Source: Comamonadaceae bacterium
GTDB taxonomy: Bacteria; Pseudomonadota; Gammaproteobacteria; Burkholderiales; Burkholderiaceae_C
Assembly: GCA_947372425.1 (NCBI GenBank)
Contig: CANBTQ010000005.1
Span: forward strand, 1-34,931
Length of the DNA stretch: 34,931 nt
Direction of reading: 5' to 3'
Below are positions 15,248 through 22,981 of this stretch, in pieces. The position numbers and the translations under genes were made by a program. The notes under the pieces are model-generated. The model saw only the letters and a list, made by a program, of their open reading frames with translations. It ran no database searches and was not told the DNA's origin. Within the stretch, counting starts at the first letter, position 1. Each line of letters opens with the position of its first letter.

Positions 15248-18145
15248 ATGTCCGATACGCAAACTGCTGCCACCGAGGACGGTAACGCCGCCCGGGTGAA
15301 GCTTGTCCCCTGCGACGAACATTACCGCGCCTTGTTTGTGCACTCGCGGGTGCCCATGCTGCTGATTGAACCCGCCGACGGCGCCATCGTGCGGGCCAAC
15401 GAAGCGGCCAGTTCTTTTTACGGCTACAGCGTGGACACGCTGCAGCAGATGCAAATTCAACAGATCAACCCCATGGAGCCCGAAGCCCGTGTGCTGGCCC
15501 TGCGCGAGGCCCATTCCGGCGAACGCACGCATTTCCAGTTTGTGCACCGTCTGGCCGATGGCCGCAGTGTGCCGGTGGAGGTGCATTCCGGCCCTGTGGT
15601 GCTGGAAGGGCGCACCCTGCTGTATTCCATCATCCACGACATCAGTGACCGGGCGGATGCCCGGTCCAGTGCCGAGGCTGCGTACAAGCTGCTGGAAGAT
15701 ATGGCCGCGCATGTGCCGGGTGTGATCTTCCAGTTTCGCATGGCGGCCGACGGTGGCATGAGCTTTCCGTATGCCAGCCTGGGCATGGAGACCATGTTCG
15801 AGGTCAGCGCAGAGCAGGCCGCAGCCGACGCCGGCGCGGTGTTGGCCAAGGTGCATCCGGACGATCTGGCGCGTGTGATGGCATCGATACACACCTCGGC
15901 GGCCCAGCTCACGCCCTGGACCTGCGAATACCGGGTGCAGCTGGAACGCCAGGGCGAGCGCTGGCGCAGCGGCGTGTCCAGCCCGCAGCGCATGGCCGAC
16001 GGCAGCACGCTGTGGCATGGCTTTGCCAGCGACATCACCGAGCACAAGGAGGCCGAGAAAACGCAGATCGCGTTCAACCGCGACTTCGGCTCCTTCCTCG
16101 ACAAGACCAGCGACTTTGTCTACTTCAAGAACCGCGAGGGCCGTATCCGCTTTTGCAGCCAGTCGCTGGCCGCACTGTTCGGCTACAACGACTGGCGCGA
16201 ACTGACAGGCCGGCGCGATCGGGATCTGTTTCCCGCCGAGTCCATGGAGTCCTATGTGCAGGAAGAGGCCGCGGTCTTTGCCACAGGGCTGCCGCTGCTC
16301 AACCGCATCAACAATTACCGCAGACGGGACGGCTTGCCGGCCTTCGTGCAGACCAGCCGCTGGCCGCTGTTCAACGAACAGGGCGAGGTGGAAAGCATTT
16401 TCGGCATAGGCCGCGACGTTACCGAAAGCCGCCAGGTGCAGGCTGGCATCCAGCTCGCAGCCAATGTGTTCACCCATGCGCGCGAGGGCATTGCCATCAC
16501 CGACCCGCAGGGCACCATCATCGACGTCAACGACGCCTTTTGCCGCATCACCGGCTACAGCCGCGAAGAGATCATTGGCGCCAACCCGCGCATCCTCAAC
16601 TCCGGCCGGCAGGACGCCGAGTTCTACAACACCATGTGGAAGGCGATTGCCGACACCGGCCACTGGTCGGGCGAGCTCTGGAACCGGCGCAAGAACGGCG
16701 AGATCTATGCCGAAATCCTCACCATCAGCGCGGTGCGCGATACCGAGCAGCAGGTGAAGAACTATGTGGCGCTGTTCACCGACATCACGCCGATGAAGGA
16801 GCACCAGGACCAGCTCGAACACATCGCCCATTTCGACATGCTCACCGGCCTGCCCAACCGGCTGCTGTTTGCCGACCGCCTGGGCCAGGCCATGCGCATG
16901 AGCGAGCGGCGCAAGCGCTCACTGAGTGTGATCTATCTGGACCTGGACGGCTTCAAGGCAGTCAATGACAAATATGGCCACGACACCGGCGACGCGCTGC
17001 TGGTGGTGCTGTCGCAACGCATGAAGCTGGCACTGCGCGAGGGTGACTCGCTGGCGCGCTTTGGCGGGGACGAGTTTGTGGCGGTGCTGGTCGATCTGGA
17101 AGACCCGCACGACTGTGTGCCGGTGCTGGAACGCCTGCTGACTGCCGCGGCCGATCCGGTGCCCCTGAACTTTAACGGCGAGCCGATTGCGCTGCGCGTA
17201 TCGGCCAGCATAGGCGCCACCATCTACCCCAAGGACGGTGCCGATGCCGACCTGCTGATGCGCCATGCGGACCAGGCCATGTACCTGGCCAAGCAGGCCG
17301 GCAAGAACCGCTACCACCTGTTTGATGTGGCCCACGACACCGCCGTCAAGCAGCAGCGCGAGTGGCTGGAGCAACTACGGCACGCACTGGTCAATGGTGA
17401 GTTCGTGCTGTTTTACCAGCCCAAGGTGGACATGCAGAGCGGCCGGGTGGTAGGCGCCGAGGCACTGATACGCTGGCAGCACCCGCAGCGCGGCCTGCTG
17501 CTGCCGGGCGAGTTTTTGCCCAGCATCGAAAGCCACGAACTCAGTGTGCTTGTGGGTGAATGGGTGATTGAGGCGGCCGTGGCGCAGATGGCGGTCTGGC
17601 AACAGGCCGGCATTCTGGTGCCGGTGAGCGTCAATGTGGGTGCGCTGCAACTGCAGCAAGCTGATTTTGTGGAACGCCTGCTGGCCATCCTGGCACGTTA
17701 CCCGTCGGTGGCGCACCAGCACCTGGAGCTCGAGATTCTGGAGAGCAGCGCACTCAAGGACATCACCGTGGTGGCCCAGGTGCTGCATGCCTGCAATGCC
17801 CAGGACCTGCGCATTGCGCTGGACGATTTCGGCACCGGCTACTCCTCGTTGACCTATCTGAAGCACCTGCCCGCCGGCACCCTCAAGATTGACCAGAGCT
17901 TTGTACGCGACATGGTGGCCGACCCCGAAGACATGGCCATCGTGCACGGCGTGATCGGGCTGGCCCACGCCTTTGGCCGCAAGGTGATTGCCGAGGGTGT
18001 GGAGACGGCGGAGCAAAGCGCGCTGCTGCAGTCGCTGGACTGCCACTGCATGCAGGGCTTTGGCATCGCCCGGCCGATGCCGGCCCTGCTGTTGCCCGAC
18101 TGGATTACCGCATGGCAGGCCCACCCCGGCGTGCTTGCCGCTTGA
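15248..18145 (+). CDS. Multi-PAS GGDEF-EAL cyclic-di-GMP protein
   Basis: This 965-residue soluble protein has four PAS-type modules (about 20-135, 145-268, 276-398 and 400-520), then GGDEF (about 522-690) and EAL (about 700-955). The GGDEF motif is intact (606-610) and has an I-site RxxD (R597-E-G-D600) for product inhibition. The EAL domain has E738, N796, the E829 region (ELEILE), D859-D860 (LDDFGTG), K880 and AEGVE, so both activities look possible. Such hybrids often act mainly as phosphodiesterases with the GGDEF half as GTP-activated regulator. No transmembrane segment is visible, so signals must be intracellular (redox, gas or small ligands via PAS). ATG 15248 follows a GGGAAAG stretch. 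The DUF2946 gene begins 10 bases later. Confidence 0.95.
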   Translation: MSDTQTAATEDGNAARVKLVPCDEHYRALFVHSRVPMLLIEPADGAIVRANEAASSFYGYSVDTLQQMQIQQINPMEPEARVLALREAHSGERTHFQFVHRLADGRSVPVEVHSGPVVLEGRTLLYSIIHDISDRADARSSAEAAYKLLEDMAAHVPGVIFQFRMAADGGMSFPYASLGMETMFEVSAEQAAADAGAVLAKVHPDDLARVMASIHTSAAQLTPWTCEYRVQLERQGERWRSGVSSPQRMADGSTLWHGFASDITEHKEAEKTQIAFNRDFGSFLDKTSDFVYFKNREGRIRFCSQSLAALFGYNDWRELTGRRDRDLFPAESMESYVQEEAAVFATGLPLLNRINNYRRRDGLPAFVQTSRWPLFNEQGEVESIFGIGRDVTESRQVQAGIQLAANVFTHAREGIAITDPQGTIIDVNDAFCRITGYSREEIIGANPRILNSGRQDAEFYNTMWKAIADTGHWSGELWNRRKNGEIYAEILTISAVRDTEQQVKNYVALFTDITPMKEHQDQLEHIAHFDMLTGLPNRLLFADRLGQAMRMSERRKRSLSVIYLDLDGFKAVNDKYGHDTGDALLVVLSQRMKLALREGDSLARFGGDEFVAVLVDLEDPHDCVPVLERLLTAAADPVPLNFNGEPIALRVSASIGATIYPKDGADADLLMRHADQAMYLAKQAGKNRYHLFDVAHDTAVKQQREWLEQLRHALVNGEFVLFYQPKVDMQSGRVVGAEALIRWQHPQRGLLLPGEFLPSIESHELSVLVGEWVIEAAVAQMAVWQQAGILVPVSVNVGALQLQQADFVERLLAILARYPSVAHQHLELEILESSALKDITVVAQVLHACNAQDLRIALDDFGTGYSSLTYLKHLPAGTLKIDQSFVRDMVADPEDMAIVHGVIGLAHAFGRKVIAEGVETAEQSALLQSLDCHCMQGFGIARPMPALLLPDWITAWQAHPGVLAA

Positions 18146-18155
18146 TGCTGCAATA

Positions 18156-18530
18156 ATGCAGCCCATGCAATCCCTGCCATCCTGGCGCAAGGCCCACACC
18201 ATCGCCCGCTTCATGCTGGTGTGGTTTGCCTTGTCCATCGGTGTGGCGATTGCCGCACCCCTGGTGCAGCCGCAGGGCATGCAGCTGGTTTGCTCGGGCA
18301 GCGGCGCCAGCAAGCTTGTCGTCGGCGATGCCGATGCGCAGGACAGCGCGGTGCTGCAGGTCTTGCATTGCCCGCTGTGCGCCGGCATAGGCGCCCCACC
18401 CCCGCTGGACATCCTGGCCTTCACCAATGCACCCCCGCTGGGCTACGCCCTGCCGGTGCAGGACCGCGCGCAGCTCGCGCCGGTTGCCACCGCGCCGCCG
18501 CCGGCGCGCGGCCCGCCCGCACAGTCCTGA
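18156..18530 (+). CDS. DUF2946 family protein (first copy)
   Basis: This 124-residue exported or membrane-anchored protein has a single hydrophobic N-terminal segment (about 17-35). The mature region carries Cys/His residues in the DUF2946 pattern: C46 (MQLVCSGSG) and H71-C72-P-L-C75. Downstream it is Pro/Ala-rich. The family has no proven biochemical role but is repeatedly found beside copper proteins, and the C...HCPxC pattern suggests metal binding. ATG 18156 is assumed; ATG 18165 is an alternative three codons later. A longer upstream reading of the frame would run inside the GGDEF-EAL gene and is rejected. Confidence 0.72.
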   Translation: MQPMQSLPSWRKAHTIARFMLVWFALSIGVAIAAPLVQPQGMQLVCSGSGASKLVVGDADAQDSAVLQVLHCPLCAGIGAPPPLDILAFTNAPPLGYALPVQDRAQLAPVATAPPPARGPPAQS

Positions 18531-18675
18531 GCTGCACGCCGGGCTGTGTGCCCGCGCGTGCCTGCCGGCAGCACGTCTTGCCGGTGCCGGCGCATCCATG
18601 CATTTGCCATTGCGGCGGGTATCGCACAGCGAACCGCTTGTCTTTCTGTCTTTCTTTCAACTGTCCGAGGCCACC

Positions 18676-19188
18676 ATGAAACCCTTTCCATCCCGCCCCA
18701 CCGCCATCCCTGCCCGCCTGTGGCGCAAGGCCGCAGCGGCCCTGGCCATCACCCTGCTGACGCAGGCCGCACTGGCACAAGCCGTGGTAGTGACAAACGC
18801 CTGGGCCCGTGCCACCGTGCAGGGGCAAATGGCCAGCGGCGCCTTCATGAGCCTGACGTCCGCCGGCGGCGCGCGGCTGAAGTCGGTGTCGTCTCCGGTG
18901 GCCGGCGTGGCACAGGTGCATGAGATGCGCATGGAGGGCGACGTCATGAAAATGCAGGCGCTGGACAAGGGCCTGGAGCTGCCCGCCGGCAAGACCGTGG
19001 AACTCAAGCCCGGCGGCTACCACGTGATGCTGATGGATCTGAAGCTGCCACTCAAGAAGGACAGCAGCATTCCCCTGACCCTGGTGTTTGTGGATGCCAA
19101 GGGCGTGGAGAGCAAAACCGAGATCAAGGTCCCGGTGCGCACCATGCCACCCATGGGCGGCATGAACGCCATGCACCCGGCCAACTGA
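18676..19188 (+). CDS. PCu(A)C family periplasmic copper chaperone
   Basis: This 170-residue protein has a signal peptide (cleavage near LAQA, residue ~36) and the PCu(A)C copper-binding pattern: H82 (AQVHEMRM), M93, H116 and M118 (GGYHVMLM). Met-rich additions, including a C-terminal MPPMGGMNAM tail, may add Cu(I) sites. PCu(A)C proteins deliver copper to cytochrome oxidase CuA or buffer periplasmic copper, often with Sco. ATG 18676 follows GAGG at the right distance and starts the signal peptide; upstream in-frame starts would overlap the DUF2946 gene. It lies between two DUF2946 genes and upstream of a YcnI-like gene, forming a copper-handling group. Confidence 0.92.
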   Translation: MKPFPSRPTAIPARLWRKAAAALAITLLTQAALAQAVVVTNAWARATVQGQMASGAFMSLTSAGGARLKSVSSPVAGVAQVHEMRMEGDVMKMQALDKGLELPAGKTVELKPGGYHVMLMDLKLPLKKDSSIPLTLVFVDAKGVESKTEIKVPVRTMPPMGGMNAMHPAN

Positions 19189-19205
19189 GACCGGCACCAC
19201 GCACC

Positions 19206-19607
19206 ATGCCACGCCTGCTGCACCCGGAACAACTGCGCCGCCCCTGGGCGGTGTGGTGGGCTGTGCTGATGGCCGTGTGGTTCGCCACAGTTCCCACGCT
19301 GTCACAGGAACTGGCCTTTGCCAGTGGCGATCCGCGCTTTGAAATATGCACTGCCCAGGGCGCCAGGGCGCTAGCGCCGGACCGCACGCAGTCCGGCCAA
19401 TCTTCCAACGGGCAGGAATCCACGCCCGCGTTATCGCATTGCCCCTGGTGCCTGCATGCAGCAGATCGCCTGGCTCCGGCGCCCACCCCTTGCGTTTACC
19501 CCGTGATGGCCAGCGGCGAACGGCAGGATGGGCCGGCCTGGCGGACCTGGTTCCACACCGACAACACCCGCTTCTGGACTCCGCCACGCGGACCTCCTGC
19601 GGCCTGA
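19206..19607 (+). CDS. DUF2946 family protein (second copy)
   Basis: This 133-residue protein has one hydrophobic N-terminal segment (about 14-32) and the DUF2946 landmarks more clearly than the first copy: EICTAQGAR (C48) and H78-C79-P-W-C82-L. It begins 17 bases after the PCu(A)C stop, so cotranscription is likely. A metal-binding role in the periplasm is inferred from the Cys/His pattern and neighbours. It shares only the motif pattern with the first copy, so the pair is not a recent duplication. Confidence 0.75.
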   Translation: MPRLLHPEQLRRPWAVWWAVLMAVWFATVPTLSQELAFASGDPRFEICTAQGARALAPDRTQSGQSSNGQESTPALSHCPWCLHAADRLAPAPTPCVYPVMASGERQDGPAWRTWFHTDNTRFWTPPRGPPAA

Positions 19608-19655
19608 GCACCGGCTGACCCCACCCGCCGCACCGGGCGCGCTGGGGACAGCTCC

Positions 19656-19676
19656 GTCCGGCAGCAGATGCCGGAC
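19656..19676 (+). other. Perfect 8-bp hairpin in the DUF2946-ycnI gap
   Basis: GTCCGGCA and TGCCGGAC form a perfect 8-bp stem around the loop GCAGA. No T tract follows, so it is not a standard intrinsic terminator. It lies 49 bases after the second DUF2946 stop and could stabilise the upstream mRNA or be part of a leader for the YcnI-like gene. Confidence 0.5.
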
Positions 19677-19711
19677 CCGTCCGTCGGCTGAAACATGTAC
19701 CCAGATGGCTG

Positions 19712-19733
19712 GCAGCGGCTTGCGTGCCGCTGC
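19712..19733 (+). other. Second perfect 8-bp hairpin upstream of the YcnI-like gene
   Basis: GCAGCGGC and GCCGCTGC form a perfect 8-bp stem around TTGCGT, ending 27 bases before the YcnI-like start codon. With the hairpin at 19656-19676 it makes this 153-base gap strongly structured. It is unlike any riboswitch I recognise. Confidence 0.5.
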
Positions 19734-19760
19734 GCCATCCACACCCTGGAAACTTGAAAA

Positions 19761-20306
19761 ATGAAAATCAACACCCCCAAAACCCTCGCTGTCTGTGCAG
19801 CCCTGTTCAACCTGGGCCTGGCCCAGGCTCACGTCGTGCTACAGGACCCGGCCGCTGCCGCCGGAACAGGCTACCGCGCCACTTTTACCGTAGGCCACGG
19901 TTGCGAAGGAAGTGCCACCACGTCCATCAAGGTCCGCATTCCCGACGGCTTCCTGGGTGCCAAGCCCATGCCCAAAGCGGGCTGGACCTTGACCACTACC
20001 ACCTCCAAACTGGCCAAACCTTATGACAGCCACGGCAAAACCATTACCGAGGATGTGTCTGAAGTAACCTGGACCGCCACCAGCCAAGACAGCGCACTGC
20101 CCGACGCCTGGTACGACGAGTTTGTGCTGCGCGGCACCACGCCCCACCAGCCCGGCGTGCTGTGGTTCAAGGTGCTGCAAAGCTGCGAGAAGGGCCAGAA
20201 CGACTGGTCGCAGGTGCCGGCCAGCGGCAGTTCGACCAAGGGGCTCAAGAGCCCTGCGGCACTGCTGGAGGTGATAGACACCGGCGCCACCGGCCACCAG
20301 CATTAG
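19761..20306 (+). CDS. YcnI-like DUF1775 copper-binding protein
   Basis: This 181-residue secreted protein belongs to the YcnI/DUF1775 family. The signal peptide ends AQA, leaving H24 as the mature N-terminus (HVVLQDP), the expected copper ligand of the family's mono-histidine site. Other family features are VGHGCEGSATTSIKVRIPDG, WYDEFVLRGTTPH and LWFKVLQSCEKGQNDWSQVP. Characterised YcnI domains bind Cu(II) through the N-terminal His; most Gram-positive members have a membrane anchor, which is absent here, so this one should be free in the periplasm. It follows the second DUF2946 gene across a structured gap. Confidence 0.9.
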   Translation: MKINTPKTLAVCAALFNLGLAQAHVVLQDPAAAAGTGYRATFTVGHGCEGSATTSIKVRIPDGFLGAKPMPKAGWTLTTTTSKLAKPYDSHGKTITEDVSEVTWTATSQDSALPDAWYDEFVLRGTTPHQPGVLWFKVLQSCEKGQNDWSQVPASGSSTKGLKSPAALLEVIDTGATGHQH

Positions 20307-20410
20307 GCTGCGGCGGCCCGTATCGCGTCGCGCGAGAAAGGCCGCCACGGGTGTGCGAATTGCCAGACAATGGGCGACAACATACAGCCACCGCCTAGGG
20401 ATGGGTCCGC

Positions 20411-22981
20411 ATGAACGATCTGGACGATGCCGCGCTCAGCGGCGGCACCTACAAAGTTCTCTACCAGATTGCCGAGCGCGCCACCTCGGGCGAATCGCTG
20501 TTTGCGTTTTCAAAGGCCTTGCATGAATTGCTGGCCGAGCTGATGCCGGTGCGCAACCTCTACCTGTGCCTGCTCAACACCAGCGAAAACGGGCTGAACT
20601 TCCCCTACTACGTGGACGAACGTGACGGCGATTCGATGCAGGAAGTCAATGTGCCGATCCGCCGCGGCCTGACCGAATACGTGCTGCGCACCGCAACATC
20701 CCAGCTGATTGACCAGGCCCGCTATGCAGACCTGCAGGCCAGCGGGGACATCACCGAGGCCACCGGCGACCTGAGCTTTTGCAGCTGGCTGGGTGTGCCC
20801 CTGCAGATCCGCGGCAAGACCGCCGGCGTGCTGACCGTGCAAAGCTACCACCCCGCCGTGCAATACGGCCCGGCCGAAGCACAGCTGCTGGCCTTTGTGG
20901 CACGGCACGTGAGTTCGGCGATTGAGCGCAAGCAGTCCTTTGATGCGCTGAAGGCGGCCCACGCGGAGCTGGAGAAAGAAACCCGGCAGCGGCGCCAGAG
21001 CGAAACCATGTACCGGGTGTTCTACCAGCTCGCCGCCAGCGCCAGTGAGGGCGACAGCCTGCACACGTTTTCGGCCAAGGTGCATGAGCTGGTGGGGCAG
21101 CTGATGGTGGCACCCAACTGCTATGTCTGCCTGTGCGACACCACCAACCGGCTCAAGCACTTTCCCTATTACGTGGACGAACGCGACGGCGACTCGCTGC
21201 AGCTGCAGAACGTGCCGATGCGCCTGGGCCTGACCGAGTTTGTGGTCAGCACCGGCGTGCCGCAGCGCATCGACCAGGCACGCCTGGCGCAGCTGCAGCG
21301 CGACGGTCTGGTGACGCAGGCCCAGGGTGACCTGAGCTTTACCGGCTGGCTCGGTGTGCCGCTGCGCATACGCGGTACGGTGGACGGCGTGCTGGCGGTG
21401 CAAAGCTATAGCGACCATGTGGTCTACACCGAAGCCGACGCGCTCACACTGGCCCATGTGGCCCACCATGTCAGCGGAGCGATTGAACGCAAGCAGGCCT
21501 TTGAGGCCATGCACCAGTCGGAGGAGCGCTACCGCAATGTGGTGGAGCAGGTGGGCCAGGGCATGGTGGTGCTGCGGGGCCAGGACGTGCTGTATGCCAA
21601 CAGCCGCGCCTGCAGCATGCTGCAGGCCTCCAGCCAGGTGCTGGCCGCGCAGGGCTGGACCGGGCGTATGCAGGCCCCCGACCGCGAACACCTGCTGGCC
21701 GAGTTTGCCGGCGGCGGCCCCGGCCCCGACGGTGAGTCCACGCGTGAGATCCCGCTCACGCTGGACGATGGCAGCCAGCGCTGGATCGAGATGGGCGCCA
21801 CCCGGGTGCAATGGGACGGCGAGCCCTCCACGCTGGCCTTTTTGTCGGACATCACGCCGCGCAAGCAGCTGGAGCTGGCGCTGCGCCGCACCTCGTTTGA
21901 ACGCGAGGCCATGCTCAACACCGCGCTGGTGGGTATCAGCTTCAATGTGCGCGGACGCATTGTCTGGGTCAATGAGAAATGCGCCGAGATGGCCGGCATG
22001 ACGCGCGAGGCGCTGATAGGCCAGTCACCGCAGATTTTTTACAGCCATGCCGACGACTACGAGGCCGAGAAGCTGCGCTCCGATGCGGCCCTGAGCCAGA
22101 CCGGCGTGTACAGCGCCGAGCGCCGCACCCACCGCGCCAATGGCGAAAGTTTCTGGGTCCTGTTGTCGGGGCGCTGCGTGGAACGCGGCGACCCCGATGC
22201 CGGCGTGATCTGGACCCTGCTGGATGTAACCGAGCGGCGCCAGGCCGAGGACGACATCCGCCAGACCCTGGAGCGCCAGCGCGAACTCAATGTGCTGCGC
22301 TCGCGCTTTGTGGCCATGACCAGCCATGAGTTCCGCACCCCGCTGGCCGCCATTTTTTCTTCCGCCGAATTGCTGCGCCATTACGAGGAACGGCTGCCGG
22401 CCGGGGAGCGGCGCGAACTGCTGCAGTCGATTGAGTCGGCCGTGCGGCGCATGGAGCAGATGCTCAACCGCATCCTGCTGATCGGCCGGGCCGAGGCCGA
22501 GATGCTGGAGTTTGCGCCCCGGCCGTGTGACCTCAAGGCCCTGTGCGAACGCTTTGTGCGCGAGGCCCGTCAGCAGCATCCGCAGGCGCGCAGCGCAATC
22601 GAACTGGTTTGGGAACTGGCGCCGGGCACGGTGCTGTGCGACGAGAAACTGCTCAGCCACATGTTCGGCAACCTGCTGTCGAATGCGCTGAAGTATTCGC
22701 CCGCCGGCGGGCCGGTGCGCTTTGCGGTCAGCCGCCGCGCGGACAGGCTGTGCTTTTGTGTGCAGGACGAGGGCATAGGCATTCCGGAGAACGAACAGGC
22801 CGACATGTTTGACTCGTTCCACCGTGCCAGCAATGTGGGCGACATCGAAGGCACCGGCCTTGGCTTGTCGATCGTGAAGAAGTCGGTGGAACTGCATGGC
22901 GGCACGATCACGGTGCAAAGCCGTGCCGGCGCCGGCACGCAGTTCTGCATTCTGCTGCCACAGGAGGAGCACAGCGCATGA
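20411..22981 (+). CDS. GAF-GAF-PAS-PAS sensor histidine kinase
   Basis: This 856-residue soluble kinase has two tandem GAF domains (about 12-175 and 199-362), which are clear duplicates (both have FPYYVDERDGDS, a G-L-T-E-Y/F segment and A-I-E-R-K-Q). Two PAS domains follow (about 370-485 and 495-612), then HisKA with H639 (FVAMTSHEFRTPLAAI) and HATPase with N-box GNLLSNALKYSP, G1 box DEGIGI and G2 box GTGLGLSIVKKS. All kinase residues look intact, and no transmembrane segment is seen. The stop overlaps the downstream REC-GGDEF-EAL gene by four bases, making that protein the likely phosphorylation target. The start at 20411 gives an immediate GAF domain. Confidence 0.93.
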   Translation: MNDLDDAALSGGTYKVLYQIAERATSGESLFAFSKALHELLAELMPVRNLYLCLLNTSENGLNFPYYVDERDGDSMQEVNVPIRRGLTEYVLRTATSQLIDQARYADLQASGDITEATGDLSFCSWLGVPLQIRGKTAGVLTVQSYHPAVQYGPAEAQLLAFVARHVSSAIERKQSFDALKAAHAELEKETRQRRQSETMYRVFYQLAASASEGDSLHTFSAKVHELVGQLMVAPNCYVCLCDTTNRLKHFPYYVDERDGDSLQLQNVPMRLGLTEFVVSTGVPQRIDQARLAQLQRDGLVTQAQGDLSFTGWLGVPLRIRGTVDGVLAVQSYSDHVVYTEADALTLAHVAHHVSGAIERKQAFEAMHQSEERYRNVVEQVGQGMVVLRGQDVLYANSRACSMLQASSQVLAAQGWTGRMQAPDREHLLAEFAGGGPGPDGESTREIPLTLDDGSQRWIEMGATRVQWDGEPSTLAFLSDITPRKQLELALRRTSFEREAMLNTALVGISFNVRGRIVWVNEKCAEMAGMTREALIGQSPQIFYSHADDYEAEKLRSDAALSQTGVYSAERRTHRANGESFWVLLSGRCVERGDPDAGVIWTLLDVTERRQAEDDIRQTLERQRELNVLRSRFVAMTSHEFRTPLAAIFSSAELLRHYEERLPAGERRELLQSIESAVRRMEQMLNRILLIGRAEAEMLEFAPRPCDLKALCERFVREARQQHPQARSAIELVWELAPGTVLCDEKLLSHMFGNLLSNALKYSPAGGPVRFAVSRRADRLCFCVQDEGIGIPENEQADMFDSFHRASNVGDIEGTGLGLSIVKKSVELHGGTITVQSRAGAGTQFCILLPQEEHSA

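Noticed and set aside
15117-15299. 60-codon frame before the multi-PAS gene
   Set aside because: It overlaps the start of a well-supported gene and shows no recognisable feature.
20312-20346. GGCGGCC/GGCCGCC inverted repeat before the GAF kinase as a terminator
   Set aside because: The 21-base loop and missing T tract make it indistinguishable from chance in GC-rich DNA.
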